Source: Mayfieldus profundus (GTDB lineage: Bacteria > Actinomycetota > Thermoleophilia > Solirubrobacterales > 70-9). From it: 64,000 nt of DNA. Positions 33,385-40,801 of this stretch are shown one piece after another. The stretch is taken from NCBI GenBank assembly GCA_038040325.1, contig JBBPIM010000004.1, forward strand, positions 1 through 64,000. Reading direction: 5' to 3'. The notes below the pieces were generated by a model that saw nothing but the letters and a program-made list of their open reading frames with translations, made no database searches and was not told the origin of the DNA. Positions within the stretch are counted from its first letter, which is position 1. Each line of letters opens with the position of its first letter. The translations under genes were made by a program, and so were the position numbers.

Positions 33385-35058
33385 TCAGCTTCCGCCCGCG
33401 GTGGCCTCGCGGCCGCTGCGCTCCTGCTCGCGCTCGACCAGATCGCGCTTGAGGACCTTGCCGGTGGCGTTGCGCGGCAGCTCGTCGAGGAACTCGATCT
33501 CGCGCGGCACCTTGTAGCGGGCAAGGTTCTCCTTCACGTATCCCTTCAGCTCATCCTCGGAGGGATCCCCGTTCTGCACCACCACGAATGCCTTCAGCCG
33601 CTGGCCGAACTTGTCGTCCTCGACCCCGATCACCGCCGCCTCGGCCACCGCCTCGTGGTCGGAGAGCAGGTCCTCGACCTCGCGCGGGAACACGTTCTCG
33701 CCGCCGGAGACGATCATCTCGTCGTCGCGGCCGTCGATGAACAGCCGACCCTCCTCGTCGAAGTGGCCGACGTCGCCGCTGGACAGCAGGCCCTCGATCA
33801 CGTCCTTGCCACCGCCGCCGGTGTAGCCCTCGAATGCCATCTCGTTGCCGACGAAGATGCGGCCGGTCTCGCCCTGGGGGACCTCCTTGCCGTCCTCGTC
33901 GTAGATCTTCACCACGGTGTTGCGCGGCGGCCGCCCCGCGGTGCCGGGCGCCTCACGCAGCTCCTGCGGGGTGGCGATCGTCGCGTAGGCGACCTCGGTC
34001 GAGCCGTAGAGGTTGTAGAGGTTGTCGCCGAATGTGTCCATCCACTTGGTGGCCAGCTCGCCGGGCAGGGCCGAGCCGCTGGCGGAGGTGATGCGCAGCG
34101 AGCTGACGTCGTGCTTTTCGATCGTCTCCTGCGGAAGCTCGAGGATTCGCTGCATCATCACCGGCACCACCACCAGCACCTCGGCGTGGGTCTCGGCGAT
34201 CGCGCGCAGGGTGTCCTCGGGATCGAAGCGGCGGCGCAGCACGATCGTCGCGGCGGTCGGGAGGCTGAGCACGAAGTGCGTGAAGCCCCAGGAGTGGAAC
34301 AGCGGCGCGGCGATCATCATCGTCTGGCGGCTCTGGAATGGGATGCGGTCGATCAGCGCCGCGAACGAGCCGATCCCCTCGGGGTTGGAGCGCTGGGCGC
34401 CCTTCGGCGTGCCGGTGGTGCCGGAGGTGAGGATCACGAAGCGCGGCGAGTCGGCGGGGGGGCTGAGGTCGGAGCTGTCGCCGTCCTCGATCAGGCTCTC
34501 CAGCGACGGGTCGCCGGTCTTTCCCTCCTCCTCCCAGGCGACCAGCCTCTGCACGTCGCTGCCGACTCCCTCGAGCAGCCCCGCGAACTCCTCGTCGTAG
34601 ATCAGCACCTTCGGGCCCTCCTGCTCCACCACGTCGGCGAGCTGGCGGGCGGCGAAGGCGGTATTGAGAAGGAGCGCGCTGGAGCCCAGCTTGGAGCTGG
34701 CCAAGGTCGCATCGACGAAGCCGCGGTGGTCGCGGCACATGATTCCGACCCCGTCGCCGGGCCCCACGCCCATCTCTGCGAGGGCGTGGGCGAGGGCGTT
34801 GGAGCGCTCGTGCACCTCGAGGAAGGTGAGCTCGCCGAGCTCGTCGACCACCGAGGTCTCGTCCGGGTATTGGATCGCGGTGACCGCGGCGCCGGTTGCG
34901 GGGGAGGCGCCCCAGCGAGCGAAGGTCCAGCCCATCCGCGCCAGCTTGTCCGGCCGCACCGGCTTCAGCAGGCCGCGCTGGGTAAGCACCTTCAGCTCGA
35001 AGGCGCCGTCGGCAATCTTTCCCAGGGGGTCGAAGGGGATGCGCCGGGCCGCACTCAT
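33385..35058 (-). CDS. AMP-binding acyl-CoA ligase (fatty-acid type)
   Basis: A 557-residue adenylate-forming enzyme that activates a carboxylic acid to its CoA thioester. The AMP-binding signature is FVILTSGTTGTPKGAQRSN. Further motifs are YNLYGSTEVAYATIATP, GLLSSGDVGHFDEEGRLFIDGRDDEMIVSGGENVFPREVE and the C-terminal Lys in PRNATGKVLKRDL. Chain-length preference cannot be told. It is transcribed ahead of the VOC-like gene and the two probably form an operon. Confidence 0.93.
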   Translation of the reverse strand: MSAARRIPFDPLGKIADGAFELKVLTQRGLLKPVRPDKLARMGWTFARWGASPATGAAVTAIQYPDETSVVDELGELTFLEVHERSNALAHALAEMGVGPGDGVGIMCRDHRGFVDATLASSKLGSSALLLNTAFAARQLADVVEQEGPKVLIYDEEFAGLLEGVGSDVQRLVAWEEEGKTGDPSLESLIEDGDSSDLSPPADSPRFVILTSGTTGTPKGAQRSNPEGIGSFAALIDRIPFQSRQTMMIAAPLFHSWGFTHFVLSLPTAATIVLRRRFDPEDTLRAIAETHAEVLVVVPVMMQRILELPQETIEKHDVSSLRITSASGSALPGELATKWMDTFGDNLYNLYGSTEVAYATIATPQELREAPGTAGRPPRNTVVKIYDEDGKEVPQGETGRIFVGNEMAFEGYTGGGGKDVIEGLLSSGDVGHFDEEGRLFIDGRDDEMIVSGGENVFPREVEDLLSDHEAVAEAAVIGVEDDKFGQRLKAFVVVQNGDPSEDELKGYVKENLARYKVPREIEFLDELPRNATGKVLKRDLVEREQERSGREATAGGS

Positions 35059-35071
35059 GCTTGTGAGGAGA

Positions 35072-35533
35072 TTATTCGCTCTCCAGCGCCGCCACGGCGA
35101 TGCAAGTGATCCCCTCGCCGCGGCCGATCCATCCCATCCCCTCGTTGGTCGTGGCCTTGACGTTGACCCGCGCCGATAACGCCTCCGAGAGCAGCCGCTC
35201 CATCTCGGCGCGATGGGGCGCGATCCGGGGCTGCTCGCAGATCAGCGTCGCGTCGACGTTGAGCACCCGGCCGGAAACCCGGCCCAGCACCGTGCGCAGC
35301 AGGTCGAGCGAGTCGGCGTCGCGCCAGCGGTCCTCGTCGTCGGGGAAGAGCCCGCCGATGTCGCCCATGCCGGCGGCGCCGAGCAGCGCGTCGATGATCG
35401 CGTGGATGAGGACGTCCCCGTCGGAGTGGCCGGCGAGCCCGCTCTCGTGCTCGATGTCGACGCCGCCCAGCACCAGGCGACCGCCCCGCACGAAGCGGTG
35501 GCTGTCGTAGCCGATCCCGACCGACGCGCTCAT
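35072..35533 (-). CDS. ispF: 2-C-methyl-D-erythritol 2,4-cyclodiphosphate synthase
   Basis: A 153-residue enzyme of the MEP isoprenoid pathway that forms the cyclic diphosphate with release of CMP. GIGYDSHRF gives the zinc ligands, SGLAGHSDGDVLIHAIIDALLGAAGMGDIG the second zinc region, and ICEQPRIAPHRAEM plus VNVKATTNEGMGWIGRGEGI the CDP-binding parts. Length is standard. Its ATG overlaps the TGA of the PHP gene. ispD is 3 kb away on the same strand rather than adjacent. Confidence 0.96.
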   Translation of the reverse strand: MSASVGIGYDSHRFVRGGRLVLGGVDIEHESGLAGHSDGDVLIHAIIDALLGAAGMGDIGGLFPDDEDRWRDADSLDLLRTVLGRVSGRVLNVDATLICEQPRIAPHRAEMERLLSEALSARVNVKATTNEGMGWIGRGEGITCIAVAALESE

Positions 35534-36387
35534 TCCTGTTCCACATCCTCGCGTTTCGCGGCCCCGAGCGGCTCCAGCCGCCGCCGGCGCCGCTCGAACA
35601 CGCAGATCTCCCCCACGTCGATTGCTCCCAGCAGCGCTTCGGCCTGGTCGTAGGCGTGGCCGACGTTCTCGGGCTCGTGGGCATCGGACGAGAGCGCGAA
35701 GACGGCCCCCGCCTCGGCACACATCTCGGCGAACGCGGGGGCCGGGTAGATCTCGCCGGCCGGCTTGCGCAGGCCGGCGGTCGAGACCTCGACCGCTATT
35801 CCTGACTCCGCGATCGCCTCCACCACCGGCTCGTAAAAGGAGCGCGAGTCCCCGGGCGGGTGCGGCCGGCCCCTCCCCCAGACCTTGACCAGGTCGGGGT
35901 GGGCGAGGATGTCGAACAGGCCGCTGCGCGCCGCCTCGGCAACGACCTCGAAATAGCGCCGCCAGACGTCCTCGGGGCCCGCAGCGCGTTCCCAGGCGTC
36001 GTAGCCTTCGTGGTCCACCGCCCGCTCGCCGATGAAGTGGACCGAGCCGACCACGTAGTCGAAGTCGCGGCCGGAGAGCAGATCCGCGATGCGCTGCTCG
36101 GCGCCGGGCACGAAGTCGGCCTCGATGCCGAGCCGCAGCGGCGTCGTTCGCACGAACTCGCAATAGGCGTCGAGGTCGTCGGTCGCCTGCTGCTCCCAGA
36201 ACGGGTGGCGCCAGACCTCCAGCGCCTGGCGGAAGCGGTAGACGTGCTCGGAAACGCCCAGCTCCTCGATCCCGGCGTCGCGGGCGGCATCGAGGTAGCG
36301 CTGCACGTTGGCCTCGGTGAACCAGCGCTCCTCGGGAGGCGTGGAGTCGGCGTCTGGACGCAGGTGCAGGTGGTAGTCGGTCAGCAC
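35530..36387 (-). CDS. PHP-domain phosphatase (HisJ-like histidinol-phosphatase)
   Basis: A 285-residue metal-dependent phosphatase. TDYHLHLRPDAD opens the PHP metal site. GVSEHVYRF, LGIEADFVPG, YVVGSVHFIG, DILAHPDLVKV and FALSSDAHEPENVG complete it. The layout and length match HisJ-type histidinol phosphatases, although no histidine genes are nearby and other PHP phosphatases look similar. GTG 36387 is set by the family N-terminus and by a TAGCCT box seven bases ahead. Confidence 0.85.
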   Translation of the reverse strand: MLTDYHLHLRPDADSTPPEERWFTEANVQRYLDAARDAGIEELGVSEHVYRFRQALEVWRHPFWEQQATDDLDAYCEFVRTTPLRLGIEADFVPGAEQRIADLLSGRDFDYVVGSVHFIGERAVDHEGYDAWERAAGPEDVWRRYFEVVAEAARSGLFDILAHPDLVKVWGRGRPHPPGDSRSFYEPVVEAIAESGIAVEVSTAGLRKPAGEIYPAPAFAEMCAEAGAVFALSSDAHEPENVGHAYDQAEALLGAIDVGEICVFERRRRRLEPLGAAKREDVEQE

Positions 36388-36394
36388 CGCGAGC

Positions 36395-36400
36395 AGGCTA
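36395..36400 (-). promoter_or_regulatory. Leaderless -10 box TAGCCT for the PHP-ispF operon
   Basis: It lies seven bases before the GTG at 36387 and so decides that start over longer in-frame options. Confidence 0.45.
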
Positions 36401-36475
36401 GTGGTCGCATCCGGGCAGGGTACGCTTGGCCGCGATGGTCCACCTGCGGATAGTCCTGTTGCCCAGCTACCAGGC

Positions 36476-36634
36476 ATGACCGCTCTCGGTCGCGAGTTAG
36501 GCCTGCTGACGGTCGCCTTCGCGGGGGGAGCGGCGCTCGCGGGTGCTCTCGGAGCAGTCAATCTCGGTACCGCGCTCGGCGTCGGGCAGCTCGCTTTCGC
36601 CGCCACGCTGGTCGGGCTGCTGCTGCGCGGCTAG
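36476..36634 (+). CDS. Small two-helix membrane protein
   Basis: A 52-residue hydrophobic protein with two likely membrane helices (GLLTVAFAGGAALAGALG and LGVGQLAFAATLVGLLL). ATG 36476 is preferred to an upstream start because the part before it does not look like protein. It lies between two minus-strand genes and ends 17 bases from the MBL gene. No function known. Confidence 0.5.
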   Translation: MTALGRELGLLTVAFAGGAALAGALGAVNLGTALGVGQLAFAATLVGLLLRG

Positions 36635-36651
36635 GTTGAACAGACTCCAGG

Positions 36652-37392
36652 CTAGGTCAGCGGCGCGTCGCGGACGTGCTCGACGGCTGCCGCGGCGCCC
36701 TCGGTCCACGGCTCGCCGTGGCCGGGCAGCACCAGCGGCGCGTCAAGCCTCTCGATCTTCGCCAGCGACTCGCGCGCGGTCGCCGTCGACACGTTGAGGC
36801 TGCGGGGCATCAGCTGCGGGCCGCGGTCGCCGGTCATCGGGTTCCACGTGCAGAGCGCGTCGCCGGCGAACACCGCGCCGTGCTCGGGGAAGTGGAAGGC
36901 GACGTGGCCCGGAGTGTGGCCGGGAGTCTCGATCACGTGCGGTCGACCCGGGACCTGAAGCGTGGCCCCCTCGACCAGCGGCGTTGTCTTCTCGATCTGC
37001 GGGGGTCGCGCCGCACCGTTGCGGACAAAGTGCCAGAGCAGCCGGTAGGCGGTGACGTGGGTGAGCATCCCCAGCGCGCTGGCCTCGGTCTTCTTGCTCT
37101 CGCCATGGACCAGCTTCTCGTCTTCGGGGTGCAGGTGGACCTCGATGCCGTTCTCGGAGCGCAGCTTCTCCGCGACGCCCGTGTGGTCGGCGTCGCCGTG
37201 GGTGAGCAGCACGCACCGCACGTTGTCGATCGAGCGACCCAGCAGCTTCAGGCCCGGCTCGAGCTGCGGGCGATAGCCGGGAACCCCCGCGTCGACGATC
37301 GTGACTCCGCTCTCGTCGGCTACCAGGTACCAGTTGACGTAGGAGGTGCCGAGGCGGACGACGTTGTCGGCCAGAAGCCGCGGCTCGCTCAT
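36652..37392 (-). CDS. MBL-fold metallo-hydrolase (glyoxalase II-like)
   Basis: A 246-residue hydrolase. LLTHGDADHTGVAEKL is the HxHxDH-type motif with the first His replaced by the THGDADH form. TPGHTPGHVAFHFPEHGAVFAGDALC and VLPGHGEPW supply further metal ligands. It has no signal peptide. A TAGGCT box eight bases before ATG 37392 suggests a leaderless mRNA. Substrate unknown. Confidence 0.9.
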   Translation of the reverse strand: MSEPRLLADNVVRLGTSYVNWYLVADESGVTIVDAGVPGYRPQLEPGLKLLGRSIDNVRCVLLTHGDADHTGVAEKLRSENGIEVHLHPEDEKLVHGESKKTEASALGMLTHVTAYRLLWHFVRNGAARPPQIEKTTPLVEGATLQVPGRPHVIETPGHTPGHVAFHFPEHGAVFAGDALCTWNPMTGDRGPQLMPRSLNVSTATARESLAKIERLDAPLVLPGHGEPWTEGAAAAVEHVRDAPLT

Positions 37393-37400
37393 CGCGACCC

Positions 37401-37406
37401 AGCCTA
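37401..37406 (-). promoter_or_regulatory. Leaderless -10 box TAGGCT for the MBL gene
   Basis: It is eight bases before the ATG at 37392 and fits the pattern seen at other genes here. Confidence 0.45.
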
Positions 37407-37467
37407 GCGATCGGAGGGCTCGCCAATGGTGGGGCGAACCGCGCCAGCGAGGCGCCTTATTCGCGGT

Positions 37468-38295
37468 ATGCGAGAGGAACCTGCCTCACCCGACCGACTC
37501 GCCGCACGGATCGCGGCGCGCCAGTACGGCGTGATTTCCTCCTGCCAGCTCGCCGAGTTGGGAATCGGCAAGGACGGAATTCTGCGCCGACTACGGGCGG
37601 GAAGACTGCACCGGCTGTACCGCGGCGTTTATGCCGTCGGACACGTTCGATTGAGCCAGGAAGGCAGGTGGATGGCGGCGACGATTGCCTGCGAGGGCGC
37701 CGTCCTCAGCCACCGCAGCGCCGCCGAGCTCTGGCGCCTGCTACCTGCGGCGGGTGGCCCGGTCAGCGTCACCCTTCCCGGCATGGGCGGTCGCCGAAAG
37801 CGCCAAGGCATCCGCATCCACCGCTCCCGCACCCTGACGACGACGATGGTCACACGCCGCCAGAACATCCCCACAACGAGCCCCGCCCGAACTCTGTCTG
37901 ACCTGCGTCGCTTGGTTTTAGCCGCCGACCTTCGCAGAGCGATCCGCCAGGCAGAAGTGCTCGGGCTCGATGTCGGTCGAGATCTCGAGACCGACCGTAC
38001 TCGGAGCGAGCTCGAGCACCGGTTCCTGCGTCTCTGCCGTCGGCAACGCCTTCCCATCCCGGAAGTCAACGCCGAGGTGGGGCCGTTCGTCGTTGACTTC
38101 CTCTGGCGTGATCGGGCACTGGTCGTCGAAACGGACGGCTATCGCTACCACCGCGGCCGCGAAGCATTCGAGGACGACCGGGCGCGCGACCTGCAACTGC
38201 GCCTCCGCGGCTACCAGGTTCTGCGGTTCTCCTACGTGCAGGTTGTCGAAGAACCGCGCGGAATCGTCGCCGCGCTCCGCCCTCTATTGCGCTAG
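37468..38295 (+). CDS. AbiEi-like winged-helix plus DUF559 (PD-(D/E)XK nuclease-like) protein
   Basis: A 275-residue protein. The N-terminal ~80 residues resemble the AbiEi-type antitoxin helix-turn-helix (RQYGVISSCQLAELGIGKDGILRRL, GRLHRLYRGVYAVGH). The C-terminal domain resembles DUF559 or Vsr-like nucleases: FVVDFLWRDRALVVETDGYRYH holds the Asp and Glu-x-Asp of the PD-(D/E)XK core and DLQLRLRGYQVLRFSYVQV the last strand. Such genes are scattered in actinobacteria. No toxin partner is adjacent, so a defence role is unproven. A 14-codon longer start at 37426 is possible. Confidence 0.8.
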   Translation: MREEPASPDRLAARIAARQYGVISSCQLAELGIGKDGILRRLRAGRLHRLYRGVYAVGHVRLSQEGRWMAATIACEGAVLSHRSAAELWRLLPAAGGPVSVTLPGMGGRRKRQGIRIHRSRTLTTTMVTRRQNIPTTSPARTLSDLRRLVLAADLRRAIRQAEVLGLDVGRDLETDRTRSELEHRFLRLCRRQRLPIPEVNAEVGPFVVDFLWRDRALVVETDGYRYHRGREAFEDDRARDLQLRLRGYQVLRFSYVQVVEEPRGIVAALRPLLR

Positions 38296-38360
38296 CAGCA
38301 GCTCCGCCGCACGGAATCGTCGCCGCGCTCCGCCCTCTATTGCGATAGCAGCAGCTCCGC
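38259..38360. repeat. 53-bp-offset tandem duplication across two convergent gene ends
   Basis: Copies 38259-38307 and 38312-38360 are 49 bases each with one mismatch. Each copy encodes the DUF559 C-terminus (GIVAALRPLLR then stop) on the plus strand and the IspD C-terminus (AELLL-S/A-Q then stop) on the minus strand. This implies the two genes once overlapped tail to tail and were separated by the duplication. Confidence 0.9.
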
Positions 38361-38978
38361 GATCCGCAGGTCCAGCGGCGTCGTCACCTTGAGGTTCTCG
38401 GCCGGGGCCTCGTGCAACAGCACCCTGCCGCCGATCCGCTCCACCAGCATCGCGTCGTCGGTGGCCTGCGCGAGCAGCGCTGTCGAGGCCAGCGCCTCGC
38501 GCAGCTGCTCGGCGCGGAATGCCTGCGGGGTCTGCGCCGCCCAGAGGCTGGAGCGGTCCAGGGTGCGGTCCACCTCCATGCCACGCGCCACCTGCTTGAT
38601 GGTGTCGGTGACCGGCGCCGCGGCGACCACCGCGCCGGCATCGGGGTCGTCGAGCAGGTCGGCCACGACCGCGTCGACCAGCTCCGCCGTGACCAGCGGG
38701 CGGGCGGCATCGTGGACGACCACCACCTCCTCGCCGACCAGCTCCATCGCGGCCGCCACCGACTCCGAGCGGGTGCTGCCGCCGGCCACGACCTCCACCC
38801 CCTCGGCCTGAATCCGCTCCTGTTCGCCGGGCGGCGCGGCGATGATGATGGGGCCGACCGACGAGGCCGCCCGAAAGGCCTCCAGCGACCAGTCGAGCAG
38901 CGGCTTGCCCGCCAGCTCCACGAAGGCTTTCGGGCCGCCGGCTCCGAGCCTCTCGCCGGAGCCGGCGGCCGCGATCAC
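38337..38978 (-). CDS. ispD: 2-C-methyl-D-erythritol 4-phosphate cytidylyltransferase
   Basis: A 213-residue enzyme of the MEP pathway that couples CTP to methylerythritol phosphate. The nucleotide-binding start is VIAAAGSGERLGAGGPKAFVELAGKPLL. VVVVHDAARPLVTAELVD and AAPVTDTIKQV follow, then the AQTPQAFRAEQL and DDAMLVERIGGRVLLHEAPAENLKVTTPLDL signatures. GTG 38978 lies 17 bases after the CarD stop. No ribosome site is clear, so coupling to carD translation is likely. Confidence 0.94.
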   Translation of the reverse strand: MIAAAGSGERLGAGGPKAFVELAGKPLLDWSLEAFRAASSVGPIIIAAPPGEQERIQAEGVEVVAGGSTRSESVAAAMELVGEEVVVVHDAARPLVTAELVDAVVADLLDDPDAGAVVAAAPVTDTIKQVARGMEVDRTLDRSSLWAAQTPQAFRAEQLREALASTALLAQATDDAMLVERIGGRVLLHEAPAENLKVTTPLDLRIAELLLSQ

Positions 38979-38994
38979 TGCAGCGGCGTTGGAG

Positions 38995-39585
38995 CTAGGC
39001 GGTCGCCTCGGCGACGAAGCGCTCCTCCAGCAGCTCGTCCAGGTACCCCTCGGCGCCCTCCTCGTCCTTGTCGAGCGCGTACATGAACTCGGAGGCGAGG
39101 ATCTTCTTGGCGCGGGTGTACATCTGCTTCTCGCCGGTCGAGAGGCCCTTCTCCATTTCACGGATGGCGAGGTTGCGAACCACCTCCGCGAGCTCGAAGA
39201 CGTCTCCTGTCTTGATCTTCTCGCGGTTGTACTTGAAGCGCCGGTTCCAGTTCTTCGGCATCTCCGACACATCGTCGGTGAGGACGCCGGTGACCTTCTT
39301 GACCTCGTCCTCATCGATCACGCGTCGCAGTCCGGCCTTGCCGGCGTTCTCGCAGGGAACCATCACGGTCAGGGCGTTATGAAGGATCTGGATCGTCAGG
39401 TACTCGCGCTTTATCCCCATCAAATCCTTCGTCTGCTTCTTCTGAACCAAGCCGGCCCCGTGGTGGGGGTAGACGACTTTGTCGCCCTCCTCGAAATCGC
39501 AGACGAATTCAATCTCGTCCTCGAGGCCGGCCTCGATCGCTTCCTCTAGCTCGGGAATCGGTTCCTCCTTGTCGGTGACGGTCAT
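38995..39585 (-). CDS. carD: CarD family RNA polymerase-binding regulator
   Basis: A 196-residue protein that binds the RNA polymerase beta subunit and stabilises promoter opening, as in mycobacteria. The beta-interacting Tudor-like domain is FEEGDKVVYPHHGAGLVQKK. The DNA-binding part includes NWNRRFKYNREKIKTGDVFELAEVVRNLAIREMEKGLSTGEKQMYTRAKKILASE with the key Trp. The first ~30 residues are an acidic extension beyond the usual start, so it is longer than the ~160-residue norm. It lies between disA and ispD, a neighbourhood seen in other actinobacteria. Confidence 0.95.
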   Translation of the reverse strand: MTVTDKEEPIPELEEAIEAGLEDEIEFVCDFEEGDKVVYPHHGAGLVQKKQTKDLMGIKREYLTIQILHNALTVMVPCENAGKAGLRRVIDEDEVKKVTGVLTDDVSEMPKNWNRRFKYNREKIKTGDVFELAEVVRNLAIREMEKGLSTGEKQMYTRAKKILASEFMYALDKDEEGAEGYLDELLEERFVAEATA

Positions 39586-39595
39586 CGGCGCACCG

Positions 39596-40717
39596 TCAGC
39601 TCTGCAGATAACGGTCGACGAGGTCGACCTCTTGGAGTCGTCTCGAGCCCTCGCGGATGTCCTTGGCCCTTGTCTGGCCCACACCCTCGACGGCCTCGAG
39701 GTCGGCGTCGGAGGCCGCAAGGACCTCCTCCAAACCACCGAACTCGTGGATGATCTTCTGGATTACAAGCCTTGGCAGGCGGGGGATCCGCCCAAGTACG
39801 CGGTAGCCGCGCGGCGCGACCGGGAAGTCGAGCGTGTTCATCTTTCGGTCGTAGCCGAGCATCTCGGCGAGGCGGCCGAAGTCGAGCACGTCCTGGTGGG
39901 GCAGGCGCGCCAGGGTGGAAAGCACCGTGTCGAGGTTTCCCTCCGAGTCCTCGACGCTGTAGTCGCGCACCAGCGCGGACTTGTCGGCGGCGACGCCGTC
40001 CATCGTTTCCTCCAGCTGCATCTCGATCAGCCGCCCCTCGGTGCCGAGCTCGATGATGTAGCGCTCCACTTCGACCGCCATCCGGGTCACCAGCTCGGCG
40101 CGCTGCAACACCGCCAGCACGTCGTACAACACGCCACCGCCCTCGAACTCGAGGGCGGTGAGACGGGAGGAGACCTGGTCGAGGCGGGCCCGGTACTTGT
40201 CGAGGGTTGCGAGGCCCTGGTTGGCCTTGGCCAGCACCGCCGGGATGTCCTGGAGGATGTACTTGCTGCCCTCCGCGTAGAGCGAGACCACGTCGCGGCG
40301 CTGTGATATCGCGATCACCAGGGCGTCGGTCTGCTTGGAGACGCGCTCGGCGGTGCGGTGCCTGGTGCCGGTCTCTGTCGAGAGGATTGTCGGGTCCGGC
40401 ATCAGCTGCACGTTGGCCCAGGCGATCTTCGTCGCCTCGGGATTGAGCACGATCGCCCCGTCCATCTTCGCCACCTGGTAGAGCAGCCCCGGGGTGTAGT
40501 CGATGTCGAGCTTGATGCCACCCGAGAACAGGAACGAGATGTCCTCGGGCTCGCCGATCACGATCAAACCGCCGCTGCGCGAATGGACGATGTTGTCTAT
40601 GCCCTCGCGGAGCGCACTGCCGGGCGCGACCATGTCGAGGGCCCGCAGTAGCCGGGGATCCTGCCTGTCAGAAAGCTCTTGAAGCTCATCCCCGGGCAAA
40701 GACGCCATGGAGGCCAT
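39596..40717 (-). CDS. disA: DNA integrity scanning diadenylate cyclase
   Basis: A 373-residue enzyme that makes c-di-AMP from two ATP and scans DNA for damage. The cyclase domain has KMDGAIVLNPEATKIAWANVQLMPD (DGA motif) and ETGTRHRTAERVSKQTDALVIAISQRR (RHR motif). The C-terminal helix-hairpin-helix reads GLEEVLAASDADLEAVEGVGQTRAKDIREG. Both ATG 40717 and ATG 40708 are possible starts. Ten bases separate it from carD. Confidence 0.95.
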   Translation of the reverse strand: MASMASLPGDELQELSDRQDPRLLRALDMVAPGSALREGIDNIVHSRSGGLIVIGEPEDISFLFSGGIKLDIDYTPGLLYQVAKMDGAIVLNPEATKIAWANVQLMPDPTILSTETGTRHRTAERVSKQTDALVIAISQRRDVVSLYAEGSKYILQDIPAVLAKANQGLATLDKYRARLDQVSSRLTALEFEGGGVLYDVLAVLQRAELVTRMAVEVERYIIELGTEGRLIEMQLEETMDGVAADKSALVRDYSVEDSEGNLDTVLSTLARLPHQDVLDFGRLAEMLGYDRKMNTLDFPVAPRGYRVLGRIPRLPRLVIQKIIHEFGGLEEVLAASDADLEAVEGVGQTRAKDIREGSRRLQEVDLVDRYLQS

Positions 40718-40748
40718 GGTGGCAAAGAGCCTGCATCGGTGCGGTGCG

Positions 40749-40778
40749 CCCAATTCCGTGTGGAAAGCTCGGAATGGG
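40749..40778. promoter_or_regulatory. Inverted repeat between formate dehydrogenase and disA
   Basis: CCCAATTCCG (40749-40758) and CGGAATGGG (40770-40778) pair with one bulge. A TTGACA hexamer lies just upstream on the minus strand (40782-40787). The repeat may be the formate dehydrogenase terminator or an operator over the disA promoter. Confidence 0.4.
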
Positions 40779-40801
40779 CCTTGTCAAGCCGGTCGGCGCA
40801 C

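Noticed and set aside
35072..36163. Single long minus-strand gene covering ispF and the region upstream
   Set aside because: The upstream part is a shadow of the PHP gene. IspF starts at ATG 35533 with an ATGA overlap.
37468..38295. Abortive-infection toxin-antitoxin system
   Set aside because: The N-terminus is AbiEi-like, but no AbiEii-type toxin gene is adjacent, so a defence system cannot be claimed.
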